Assembly: GCA_003194525.1 (NCBI GenBank)
Contig: NBIV01000010.1
Location: 124,001 to 188,000, forward strand
Source of the DNA: Gracilariopsis chorda
Lineage: Eukaryota > Rhodophyta > Florideophyceae > Gracilariales > Gracilariaceae
Direction: 5' to 3'
Length of the DNA stretch: 64,000 bases
Position numbers and translations under genes: made by a program. Under the pieces are notes generated by a model. The model was given only the letters and a program-made list of their open reading frames with translations, had not been told where the DNA came from and made no database searches. This document shows positions 40,118-50,731 of this stretch, piece after piece (position 1 is the first letter of the stretch; every line of letters starts with the position of its first letter).

Positions 40118-43100
40118 TATCGAACGAGCATGGCTGATCGATGAGTGGTCTGGAGCGAGGGGGTTTTAGATGATGTGTACAACGACTTTGCCTTTGTCCC
40201 GGTAGTTTGGTCTATGCCAAATGGTGTTCACGAGGCGTAGTGCGTCGTACTGTCGAAATCCAATAAATCATGGTGGCACAGTGATGCCTTGTTTGGCAAA
40301 CGTCAATGATTATGCATTATATATGTTGGAACGGTTCATGAAATTGCAATTTGCGAACAACTCATGGTAAAAATAGTGCTGATGTTCGTCTAAAGATTGG
40401 ATGCCGGTAAGAGCAGCTAGACAGCGTTTCAAGACTTCTCAGACGATGGTGGGGAAGTCATTCTGAACTTCATTGTCGGGATGGATGGAAAGGCAAAAAC
40501 GCAATAACTCTGGGACGTTTTGGCTATAGTACGCGTCAAGAATATGGAAAGTTCAGCCGCTGGATTAGTGAGAGGAAAAATCTGTGGAAATCATCTTTGT
40601 CAAACGTTGAGGGGTGCAGAGGTCGAATGGAACATCTTACCATTTTTAAAGATAGTTAGAACGCGTCTTTGCTTTTTAACATCCCTGAAAATGGTGACAT
40701 GGCCCACTTACAATGCGGCATTCATTGCTGCATGCATGTAGTTAAGTCGGAGGAAGACGGAGTAGCGTCTTTTTTTGTTTAATAGGAAAGGGAAGAGAAC
40801 AGAGTGCAACCCCGGGTTTTGGTCCCTTAACCCAATTTCACATCAGCTACATCTTTAATCCGACAGACAGCAAAAAAGACACAATCATTTTTGGATCGTT
40901 TTAGCTATTGGTACGGGCTGCTTTTTTAAACATGTATTCACACCTCAATTAGATCAAACAGTTTTGTTTGTCTCCTGTGGCAACGCTAAAGTCACTGAAG
41001 GAACTCATGTAATTGTCGACGAAGACTGACGCATTTTTGGTTGTGGATTGCTCATTGCTTTTGGAGAATGATTTTGGCGGAGAATTTGTTGAAAGTAAGA
41101 GATCGGTGAGTTCTACTAGAGATTAGATTTGCAAATATCGCTCCCTGTACAAGCGCTTTCTCGTAATGCATTCACAGGTATAGAAGGACTGGGTAATCAA
41201 CTAATAGACGAATAAGTGACAAGTTACGATGAGAATGATGGTCCCAATTCGTTTATTGAGAAGAAGGGTAATGTATTTGTATAGCTAGTCTACAAATGGC
41301 TTGAAATTCAGTATCGTCTTCTCCATGGGTATATGAAATTATGACAGTTCATGTGTACATAAGTCAAGTTGACCGTTGTCCATTCCTCGATGTAATACTG
41401 ACAAAATCAAAAGCTCTTTAGCTGTTCATCATATCGAGACCGCGGTTGTGCACTATTAGGGTTTGTCACAACCCCGCGCCGGTTTTCTATAAAATGACGT
41501 CCACAATACTATTTGTTTTCAAGCTCCTTGTATTTTATGTCCTTCTTCTGTTCTGTATATTACCACACCTCTGCATCGCTTGTCAATCCGCTTTTGTAAC
41601 CCCTTCTCCCTCAGTAGCAACAAAAGTTGGCAAGTGATCAAGTGGTCAGTTTTGCGCTGCAAACTCACGCCCGGAGGCCTTTTATGCCTTACATTATTCC
41701 TCATAATTGACGATAGTAAACGAAAGATGTGTTCTAATGGTAAGACTTGTAAGGTGTGTATAATCTTTATAGCTGTTTATTATGTATTGTTTAGTTTGCG
41801 GACTGTACTGCGGTTGACAACAGTTGTTGGTGCAGTCTCGCGCACTTTTTTGCTGTATTTGAGCAGTTTGACTGCTCTGAGGGCAATATTAGTCTTAACA
41901 CTACACTATCAGTCGGGTAGTGGCAAGAGTTGGGTTGGGATATAGGTGTTTTGGTGTTGTGGTTGCTAGGCAAAACACTGTCTACAATATAAGTCCTTTT
42001 TATAAGTAAGCCTTTCAGAATGGTAGCAATGTACCTCAAAGAGCTCGTAAACGGCTGATAATGGTGTTGAGCGCATTGCTCTAGATTCAGCATGTTTCCA
42101 AGGCCCGGTGTGGAATGTGATGGCGGTTTTACAGCCACAAACTGAACGGGCCGTAATGGCGACAGCTTACACTATGTTGAGTCGAATAAAGCAACGTTCA
42201 CGGCTCTCTTGCTAACAGTGAGGAGCGAAGAGGTCCGTGACCGTTACAATAATTTAGCCCGGAAGCAGGTTTTCAAAACCGGGCAAGGGGGATAATTTGC
42301 AGTTGAATGCCTGGATTTGCGTGCGAGATATGAAACGTAAACCACATAACGCAATGACTACATTAGCGAAGGTATTCGATCCCGGCTGGACTGGGTTTTG
42401 TTCCCAGCTTGCTGGTAGAGCATTTATCTCGCATCATCATGAGCTTTCATGGTCACAGCTTGGTGTGAAATATTGCCTTTGGCAAACGCCGGGCAAAGAA
42501 CGCTCTTAGAAAGGGTTGCTTCTGAAATGAATTACAGGAATTGTTTAGGAGTTTGGTTCGGTCACGACTAGTACGGTGCAAGTGTAAAAGGGCAGCCTTG
42601 AAAAAATTCACGTAACGTTACCAAGAGCAACTGAATAAAGGCTATTTACGGTCGCCTGTAGTTCTGACCTTGTGCGCGGTAGACATCTATGATACCTGGT
42701 GTTGAGTGGTCCGTACCCAGTAGTAGGCGGCTCATACAAGAGCTTAACTGGGGGTATGGGTTGTTGAAGGAAGCCAGCTGGCTGAAGGGCCGATGGTGTT
42801 GAGAAATGACAACGAGACAGAGCCATGCAGCCGGGCTGGCAGAGGCAAATTTGGTGGAAAGAGTAAGGAAAAAGGAATGTGTACCTTTACACGCCACCCT
42901 TATCGCGCTCTCCTAATGGATCTATTGCATTTGTGCAGGAGAACGTTAACCCTTTTTGTGTGTTGTGAGGCATTTCTATTCTGAGCTGCAAAGAATGCAG
43001 CGTGTATGGGAAAACTGAAATGGACAAGGTGGCTTTGTTTGTGCCCGTCAACTGGTACAGTTATGAGTACTCTGTACGTTACTCAACTAGGATGTGAAGT

Positions 43101-43750
43101 TGAGCGGAGTCTGGTGTATTTTATTATAAAAGTAATGATGTTTTTCCATTGCGAGTAAGCTAAGTCAGTTTCGGTTGCTGGGGCCGTGTTCTGATTGAAG
43201 AAAAGAAGAGGCTTGGTTGTCGTGACACCTCTGTAAACGTGAGATATGTTTGATGATGGCCAGTAGTTTTGGTGCTGCTGTTTTAGCACGGTTGGCGGTT
43301 GGTGGCTTCCTCACGGGCGATGCAGATGTGTGTACGTATCATATGAGGGCCATGCAAAGAAGAACGGGTATGGACCCTGAAGGACATTAATGTGCGTTTT
43401 AAAAGATAGTGACTGTACAGGTAGTTTGTGGGATGTGTAAGGAGCATGAAGTATAATAGAATGGGGCTAAAGATAGTTGGCGAGACGGATGAAGATTAGT
43501 TGTAGGCACGGACAGGGTGGAATGAAAGGTGATTTCGTTTGGCTGAGCTTTTCTTGTTCTGACTAAGAGCAACGCTGATTGACGAAGGCCGCGTCGACGG
43601 TTGTGTTGGTTTTAGGGGGCAAGCGCTGGCTGGGGTAAGTACCGGCACGGCTGGAGGTTGTATGATGGTCTTTTTGTTTTAGTTTTTGTTTTGTTTAGCA
43701 GAGGCTATTCTGAGTTGCAGACGGGTGATGTAAACGGGAAAAAGATATAA
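40118..43750. other. Intergenic stretch without recognised genes
   Basis: 3.6 kb of moderately AT-rich sequence. Frames are short (longest 121 codons at 41580-41945) and show no motif I recognise. I looked for retroelement, transposase and tRNA signatures and found none that held up. Confidence 0.4.
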
Positions 43751-44241
43751 GGGTTATAAATAGCAAGTGCGTGTCAGATTTAGGATGCAGTTGGAGTTGG
43801 TGAGTTGTGTATGGTATGGTATGGACGGGGTGGAGACGTGGACTGTTACGTCAGCTACTGTGGGGGTGCAGCACAACTGCACGGGGCCCAGCGGAGTTTG
43901 TGAAGGGGGGCGGGGGCAGTAGACGGTTGAAAGGCATCGCACTGTTAGGCGGGGGTTGGGGGGTCGGAGGCAGGAAAGTTGTGGGAAGGACGGAGCGGGT
44001 GGGGGCGGACGCCGACGTGTGGGAGGAAAGGAAGCAGGTAAAACGTGAGATGACGAGACATATCGGTGGGGACAAAGGACAAGTGAGGCACGTGACTTGT
44101 GTGATGACGCGTGGGGTGCAGCCAGTGTGGAAGAGGAACAAAGAGATAAGGAGCGAGAGCGGCTAACGAGAGATGTAGGACAGCCAATGGCGTCGCTACA
44201 AACCAAATGCGAAGGAGTCTCGCGATGAGGCCGGGGATTGT

Positions 44242-44272
<31 letters not shown>

Positions 44273-44914
44273 GGGGAAGAAGAGGCAAATTGATTAGAGG
44301 CTGTAGTGCAAGCGGAAGATGCTCGGGGTTAAAGGCGGAGTCGTGCGCTGGGGGAGGGGTGACGGGGAGTTGACAGTTGGAGAGGGGGCTGTGGAGGAGG
44401 CGAGCGAGGAGGCGAGGAGGCGAGGAGGCGGGGGGGGGGGGGTTGGCGAGGGTACAGGGTGCGACGCACGGCGATCTGCGGCGGCGGGGCGCCACGTGCG
44501 GACGGCGGGCGGTGGGGGCCGTGGGCAAACAGCAAACGGCGGCGGCAGCGCGAAGGCGAAGCGATCAATCGGCGCAGATCACTTTGCGGCGCACGCGAGC
44601 GGCACGCGCACGCGCCGTCACGGAGCAAACACGCGTCCGTTTTCCGCGCGCAGCGCGCAACTCGAGAGCTGCCGTCGATTACAGTTGCCGCCGCCAAACT
44701 GATCCGCCCCCCGTCGACACATTCCCCGCCCGCCTTGTTTATCGGCGTTCGGCTGCATCCCCTCCCCGCCTCTGCACTTCCGTCCAACACCCCCCCCCCC
44801 CCCCCCCGCCGTGTTTATCTGCGCAGTCCCCAACCGCACGCTCGCTGCCCTTCCACTGTCCAACCCCCCCCCCCCCACCCCCCCTACTCCCGCCCTTACC
44901 CCGCTTCTCACGCC
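43751..44914. other. G-tract then C-tract region upstream of the bZIP gene
   Basis: The plus strand is G-rich up to about 44450, including a run of 27 G (44242-44268) and another of about 14 G near 44430. It then turns C-rich, with an 18-C run (44790-44807) and a 13-C run (44864-44876). TATAAATA at 43754-43761 precedes a 119-codon frame (43807-44166), and the opposite strand has a 150-codon frame. Neither shows a recognisable domain. Confidence 0.5.
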
Positions 44915-44921
44915 TATAAAA
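44915..44921 (+). promoter_or_regulatory. TATA box of the bZIP gene
   Basis: TATAAAA 161 bp before the start codon, followed by a C/T-rich leader (CTCCCACTTCTCTCTC and similar), which looks like a transcribed leader. Confidence 0.6.
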
Positions 44922-45081
44922 GCGCCGCTATGTCTCCCGCCCGCTTCCTTCCCTTCCCGTCCCCACCCATCTCCCAAGCTCCATCTCATCTCCCACTTCT
45001 CTCTCAAATCCACACCCCCCCTCTCCCTTCTCTCTATCGATAGCATCTGACGCATCGCACCCCTCCCTTCACACGCTCAGC

Positions 45082-45831
45082 ATGGCAGGTGGCAGCAGCA
45101 GTGGAAAAGCCGGTCCGTCCAACGGCGCCGGCGGCTCATCCGGAGCGCCGCCTCCAGGCGGCCCCTCCAGAGCTCCGCCCGCAGCGGGCTCCTCCAGCCG
45201 CCCATCGCGCCCCAAGTCGGCGCGCGACATCCGTCGCGAGCGCAACCTGGCGTCCGCAAAGGCGTCCCGCCAGCGCAAGAGGGAGGGCATCTCCGCGCTG
45301 GAGCAGGAGCACGCGCGCATCAACGAGGTGAACGCGCTGCTACGCGCGCGGCTCAACATCTCGCCAAGCGGCCCGCTGCCGCCCGTGCAAGAGCTGCACA
45401 GGCTGGCCGCGCTCAAGCCGGGGCACCACGAATTGGGCCCCGCCATGAGGAAGCTCGCCAAGAAGAACGAACTGGAGTCCAAGGTGCTGGTGGACCTGCT
45501 GGATCGCGCGCTTGCCGGCGGGCGCGGACGCGGGCCGCCGCTGGACCCCGAGCTGTGCCGCGCGTGGGAGGCGGCCATGAGGAAGGCGCCCAAGGACCAG
45601 CCGCGCCCGTACAAGTACGTGGAGAAGCATGGCGGCATGGACGTGCTCGGGCCCAACGCGCGTGGAAGGGGGACTGTGTCGAAGGGCGGGCCGCTAGCTG
45701 GGCCGCGACCCGGCGCGTCTGGGTCTGGGGACAATGGTGGCAGGGGCTCGTCGTCGAAGGGCAACGGCTCGAAGGACGGCGGTTCGAAGGACGGCGGCGC
45801 ATCTGGTGCGGGTTCGTCGGGCAAACGCTGA
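45082..45831 (+). CDS. bZIP transcription factor
   Basis: 249 residues, intronless, GC-rich. The first ATG follows a TATA box and pyrimidine-rich leader. A Gly/Ser/Pro-rich N-terminus (1-45) leads to a basic region at about 48-70 (RRERNLASAKASRQRKREGI) with the Asn and Arg spacing of bZIP DNA-contact residues, then a short zipper (SALEQEHARINEVNALLRARL) of about three heptads with Leu/Ile at the d positions. A proline-containing segment ends the zipper. The remaining 150 residues include a conserved-looking helical stretch (LHRLAALKPGHHELGPAMRK) and a Gly/Ser/Lys tail. It is expected to bind DNA as a dimer in the nucleus. The zipper is short for the family. Target genes are unknown. Confidence 0.78.
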   Translation: MAGGSSSGKAGPSNGAGGSSGAPPPGGPSRAPPAAGSSSRPSRPKSARDIRRERNLASAKASRQRKREGISALEQEHARINEVNALLRARLNISPSGPLPPVQELHRLAALKPGHHELGPAMRKLAKKNELESKVLVDLLDRALAGGRGRGPPLDPELCRAWEAAMRKAPKDQPRPYKYVEKHGGMDVLGPNARGRGTVSKGGPLAGPRPGASGSGDNGGRGSSSKGNGSKDGGSKDGGASGAGSSGKR

Positions 45832-47341
45832 TGGATGTGCACTGCGTGTGCGCTGTCGAGCGGACGGTAGCTGTTAGAAGATTGCGAGCGTGGAGGTAAG
45901 GAAAGGGAGGGGACATGGCTACGAACGGTGTCTAAGAAGAGTAGTTTGTAGTAAGTACGAGTTGTGCGTGTGACGTGAGGAAGGACGGCGGCCCCAATCT
46001 TAGCATTACGGCTACAGGTACATTTGTGAGAAGAGAGCGTGCGCACTCGTGCATTGCTTGACTGTGGTGCGCTCGACAGTGCGGCCGCGTGTAAAAAGTG
46101 CCAAAAATGGCGGCAGCTGAGAAGCGCCGTTGCGCTTCGCGCCTCACTACAGTACAACACATCAGCGCGCGAGCTGCGTCCGTTAATTTTTACAGGTCCG
46201 TTTCCAAACGCAACGGCCGATTGCTGCGCGCCGCCAATTGCGTGCGTGCACTTGTGTCGCGAGAGCGGCTCGGTATGTGCGCTTCCATCGGCGCGGTGGA
46301 CGTTTGGACGTGCGGGCTTCCCAACGCGGCGTGCTCCGAGTAAGTCGCCGCGCACCGCATCAGTTTTGGCAGGCGCGGCGAGCGCTGCGTGTGTGTAGCA
46401 CAATCATCGTACTACAATGGTGCGTTTGGCGGCGCGGCGCGTTACCCGCGGCCTCCGCGCGCTCTCAGGTGCGCGCCGTCAGCGTCGTGAGTGTGTGTGT
46501 GTGTGCGCGCGCGCGCGCTGCGTTTTCCGCGTTATGAAGCAACGCCAGCACCGGTGGAACGCGCGGCGCGCCGTGCATCTGCGCCGATGCGGCTCCGCAG
46601 CCAAAGGTAAGGCGTGACGCGCGTTTCGTTTGGGCGCGCGTTTCGTTTGGGCGCGCGTTTCGTTTGGGCGCGCGTTTCGTTTGGGCGCGCGTTTCGTTTG
46701 GGCGCGCGTTTCGTTTGGGCGCGTTTCGTTTGGATGCGCCCGGGCGCGCCTCTCCGCCGGCGCCGCGCGGCCACGCACTTTTAATCCAGCCGCTGCTTTT
46801 TTCCACCGCCTCGCGCCAGCCGCCGCCGCTGCGCGCACGCCGCGTGTGCTACAGTTGTGGCATGCGCTTCTCACATATGTCACAACTTCATACCCTCAAC
46901 CAACCGTATTCGGCATAGCGAGAAGCACTGCCGCCAGCCGCCAGTCCTTCTCGCTCTCCTGCCCGATCACCCTTTTTTTATATATATATACTAAAGTCTG
47001 TCACCGGCGGACGTGTCATCTACATCTTGTACCTCATTCCTACTTTGTTTTCACAACATCGCTTGCTGCCGCCCCGCCGCACCACCCACCACGTGCCAAT
47101 ATCTCAACGAGCCACCCCTATCTCGCCCAACAGTGCGATAAGCGTCTTATGTCCAACAACCAGTTGTACCTCCGGCCCCGCACTCGTTCGTCTACACAAC
47201 TCTCATACAAACGGCACAAAGCTACCGGAAACGCACAACGATTCCACGCACCAGCCACCGCACGCTGCACTCCACCACCACCGCCACGCACTGCGCCTTC
47301 CACTGCGCCTTCCACCCTCCCCCCCCCCCCCCATCTTCAAC
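45832..47341. other. GC-rich intergenic region between two host genes
   Basis: Contains many chance frames caused by high GC, an alternating GT/GC run (46491-46518), a 17-bp minisatellite (46618-46733) and an A/T run TTTTTTTATATATATATA near 46974-46991 that may serve as the TATA element of the next gene. Confidence 0.5.
46618..46733 (+). repeat. 17-bp minisatellite
   Basis: Six full tandem copies of CGCGCGTTTCGTTTGGG and a shortened seventh, with no internal variation seen. Confidence 0.95.
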
Positions 47342-48985
47342 ATGCGAGTCGCCATCATTGGCGGCAATCTTCTCGGCTGTGCCACCGCCTTCTACACCCG
47401 CAAAGCGAACCCGCATGCCCACATCCACATCTTCGAGCGCCGATCCCGTCTGGGCGGCAACAAACTTGCAACGCGCGCACACGCCCTGCTCGGCTCTGCC
47501 TGCACAACCGATGTCTCCTCCGCTCCACTCTTCCTCCACCTGCTCTCTCAAGCCCGCATTAAGCTCACTTGCAGCCCCGTTCGCGCCCAGTGGGCCCTGT
47601 TTGATCTCAAACTCGATTCCTACAAGCTTTCTAGCATGCCGTCTCTGCTCCTGCGCTACTGCATCCACTCCCGAGTCATTCCCATCCTTCTCCAACTCGC
47701 CTCTCTCTCCGCCACCGCTTTCTTCGTCAACGCCTTTTCGCGCGGAACCAATCCCTTCCTCCGCTACGCCCGCTCCACACCCACACCCACCGTCCTTCAC
47801 TTTCCTACGCTCGCCTTGTTTGCCGCCTGCGCCACCTTCGCTTTCGGTCTCGTCCCGTCACCGCTCATGCTCCGCTTGTTCAACTTTTTGTTCTTCGTCT
47901 TCTGGGTCCGTCTCATAGCCGCCATAACCTATGGAGCCGAATCCATCGCCGTCCTATCTTCCGTCATCAACCACATGCACAACCACTTGTCAGCTATCGT
48001 CAAACATGACGCAGCTTCCAGTTGCGTCACCTTGGGCCACTTGCTCTCGGCGTGCGGTCTTGGCAAGTACGTCAAACAATCCTCCACCGCGTTTTTCTCC
48101 AAATATCGTTTACACCCCGAGCTGCTTCCCGATACAATCCACCCCGCACTTGTCCACACCTACGCCGATTCGACAGCCCCACGCGACGCAAGTGCCTTGG
48201 CTGTGCTGCTCGCAATGTTGGCCAAGTCCCCGCTACCAGCCAGTCAAAGATCCACCCCCACCATTCTCTCTTCCACCGATGCCGATTCCATCTGCCCCGC
48301 TTTGGCCACCGCCTCATCCGCACACCTCACAATGAACACCTACGTCACCGACGTCCGAAAGAGCTCCGACCGATGGCATCTATTCACGCAGTCAAACCAT
48401 TCGGAGAAGCTCTCGCTTGGCGAGTACGACGCTGTCATACTCGCCGCCGTTGTTGACCCCTCTCGCTTTTCGGCCCATGGTCTTGGAGAACACTTGGCCG
48501 AGTCGCTTGCGCTCACCGCCGAACTCAGCGACAAATCAACCTCTCGAACAACCCTCAATGTCGCCAAGTACACCGCAATCGTGAAAGGTGTCATCAACGC
48601 CGATTACTTGCGCAAGTCTTCCCCATCTGCCCTGCCAACTTTCACTACCGTGCTCAATTCTGTTAACTGCACGGAGATCCAACGCTTGGAGCCCGACGTT
48701 TGGCGAGTCGTTACAGGTGAACGACCTACAAAAGACTCAAATGTTATCGCCACATTGTTTCAGTCGGTGCAGAGCATCATTAGCTACGACAACCCGCAAA
48801 GACCGTACGGTTGTGCAGCTCTCGAGGAACTCGACGGGTCGCACGCGCCTACGTTTATTTTAGGAACCCGCTTTCTGAATGCTGCTTGTGTCGATCGGGT
48901 AGCAAATGACTTCAATCTTGATTGTCTCTCAGCGATGAACACCGCTTCCTTTTTCAAGGAAGGTGTCGCCATATGGAAGGAGTGA
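47342..48985 (+). CDS. Prenylcysteine-oxidase-like FAD protein
   Basis: 547 residues from the ATG at 47342, the first that starts directly at the Rossmann fold. The N-terminus MRVAIIGGNLLGCATAFYTR ... IHIFERRSRLGGNKLATR is an FAD-binding fold whose glycine loop (GGNLLG) is off consensus and whose FERR acidic end and GG follow correctly. Late motifs match the Prenylcys_lyase family: IVKGVINADYL, VWRVVTGERP, PYGCAALEELDG and APTFILGTRFLNAACVD. Family members oxidise the thioether of prenylated cysteine, releasing aldehyde, Cys and hydrogen peroxide. Between about residues 105 and 200 lie several strongly hydrophobic segments (LFNFLFFVFWVRLIAAITYG), so the protein may be membrane-bound. No signal peptide precedes the Rossmann fold. 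Confidence 0.68.
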   Translation: MRVAIIGGNLLGCATAFYTRKANPHAHIHIFERRSRLGGNKLATRAHALLGSACTTDVSSAPLFLHLLSQARIKLTCSPVRAQWALFDLKLDSYKLSSMPSLLLRYCIHSRVIPILLQLASLSATAFFVNAFSRGTNPFLRYARSTPTPTVLHFPTLALFAACATFAFGLVPSPLMLRLFNFLFFVFWVRLIAAITYGAESIAVLSSVINHMHNHLSAIVKHDAASSCVTLGHLLSACGLGKYVKQSSTAFFSKYRLHPELLPDTIHPALVHTYADSTAPRDASALAVLLAMLAKSPLPASQRSTPTILSSTDADSICPALATASSAHLTMNTYVTDVRKSSDRWHLFTQSNHSEKLSLGEYDAVILAAVVDPSRFSAHGLGEHLAESLALTAELSDKSTSRTTLNVAKYTAIVKGVINADYLRKSSPSALPTFTTVLNSVNCTEIQRLEPDVWRVVTGERPTKDSNVIATLFQSVQSIISYDNPQRPYGCAALEELDGSHAPTFILGTRFLNAACVDRVANDFNLDCLSAMNTASFFKEGVAIWKE

Positions 48986-50731
48986 CCCTTTCTGATAACG
49001 TCCCCGTCAAAGCACGCTATCATTTTACTCAACAGAATCATTCGGTCTTCCATCATTGCAAAAACAGCCAAAGAAACATTTGCTGCTGTCGCATGCTTAA
49101 CATATACTCGTTGTGACTTCCTTTGCATTCCTTGGCCTGACATAACATCTGCGGCAGGAGTATGCGCTCCCGCAATTCATAGTTTCTTTGATTTTGACCC
49201 CAGAATTGATACGATTATGTTCTCACCTTTTTCGGTTTCGTTGCCCCGGCAGGTCTCCCACCTCTCTTAAGTCCCGGAACTCGCATCGGAGATACGCTAC
49301 ACACGTACGCCTTCAGTAGTGCGTCGTTTCCTCTCCTGGATAGCTCATTTGCGACACAAGGTACTCTTCAACGGGCACGCGCTGGTTGGAATAATATGCC
49401 AAGTTAGAACCATAACATTCAACTCTCCGAACATTGCACATCAGAAAAGCTGTGGGTGCTGCAAAGGCTGCGAAGAGATTGACATCTCTACGTTCCAAAA
49501 GGCTACACGTAGCTAGTGGCTATCCGCCCGGATGGAATGTTGCCAAATGATTATTTTTTGAAGGTTTTGAACCTTTCATACACGCGTCAGAAACGGTGTT
49601 TTTGAATCGAAAGTACGTTCTTGATATCAAAAAAGGCTGTTTTCTGAAGCTCTGTAGTAAATTCGACATATTTTTCAAGCACATCTCTATTAAACCATCT
49701 GGTTGTCTTATGTCTCTGCTTCTCACCGAGCATAAACAACAGAGGCTTAGAATTTTTGCTATACAAAAACAGGTTGCATAACTTCTACGGACTACAAAAG
49801 GCGAAAAAATCCGATCAAAATAACTAAAACTAAAGGTTAAGTTGATTGTTTTGACCTCATATGAGGTCAGCGGTCCGATAGACACTAGTAACTTAACCTT
49901 TTAAACCTTGCCTTTTATATCCCCATACCCTCATTAGTTCAGAACCCCTTCATCAATCTTAACTCGTAATGCACTCAAATAACTTTTCCACGCTGCTACT
50001 CAAAAACTGTAACGTTCTACGACCACTAACAAAAGAGCTGCGGCGATCGTTAGGTTTAACTCAAGGAAGAGAGCTTTTTGGTGTAAATACCGTTGATAAT
50101 AAGGTATCATCTCAGGATTATTGAAAAATTGGGCACCTCAGCATCAATTGAAAGTACGCTTCTATGAAACAAAATGAAGCTTGCGTGGAAACTTGAATTT
50201 CAACATTCAAGCTTAAGGTCATCGTAACAAACTCCAGAGGAGCTCAAGAAGCACCGCAGATAAACTAGATAATCTCTGCACTGCAGTCTGCAGACGTCAA
50301 TTTCATCAATAGATCCCGGGAAGAATTTGAGCCACAACAGGCCCGTAATTGTGACTGACTGACTAATGCTTGAAAATGAATGGCTTTTGACTCACTGACT
50401 AGCTCAATTTGCCAAACAAATCATTCCGACATTCTTCAAGCTGTCTCCTTTTGAAGACATCAAACCATTAGTAAGTGAACAAGTAGAAGCGGCCTTCGGC
50501 CACGGGCGGCATTGCGCGCCGCTGAATATGGGTGACTTTGGGAGAGGTTTTTTTTGAAACGCCTCCCATCTATAAGCACATACCCCCTCATACGTCAGTA
50601 AATCTATATAGTAGAGAGACGCAAGAAAGCGGTCTTCGGCTGCAGGCAACGCTGCACGCCACGGTGAAGGATGATAACAAGCGGTGGGAAGAAAAAAGGG
50701 TGCAGAAAGCAGAAGCAGAAAAGCAATTAGT
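48986..50731. other. Intergenic stretch without recognised genes
   Basis: AT-richer than the host genes to the left. Frames up to 149 codons (50404-50853 minus, overlapping the Helitron end) show no motif. Two imperfect copies of a 35-40 bp segment lie at about 50485-50525 and 50624-50663 (AGAAGCGGCCTTCGGC and AGAAAGCGGTCTTCGGC). Confidence 0.4.

Noticed and set aside
40118..40745. Possible decayed HEAT/ARM-repeat coding sequence after the family B insertion
   Set aside because: A few helical-looking segments in one plus frame, but no alignment held beyond short stretches.
42367..42480. tRNA-like boxes (GGTAGAGCAT and TTCGATCCCGG)
   Set aside because: The A and B box-like pieces are in the wrong order and spacing, and no cloverleaf could be folded by eye.
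43754..44206. Opposing 119- and 150-codon frames in the G-rich region
   Set aside because: Composition-driven frames without domains; TATAAATA at 43754 is suggestive but not enough for a gene call.
46039..46920. Many overlapping frames on both strands around the minisatellite
   Set aside because: High GC removes stop codons; several are simply translations of the 17-bp repeat.
49520..49885. 121-codon minus-strand frame
   Set aside because: No recognisable motif, AT-rich and without neighbouring signals.
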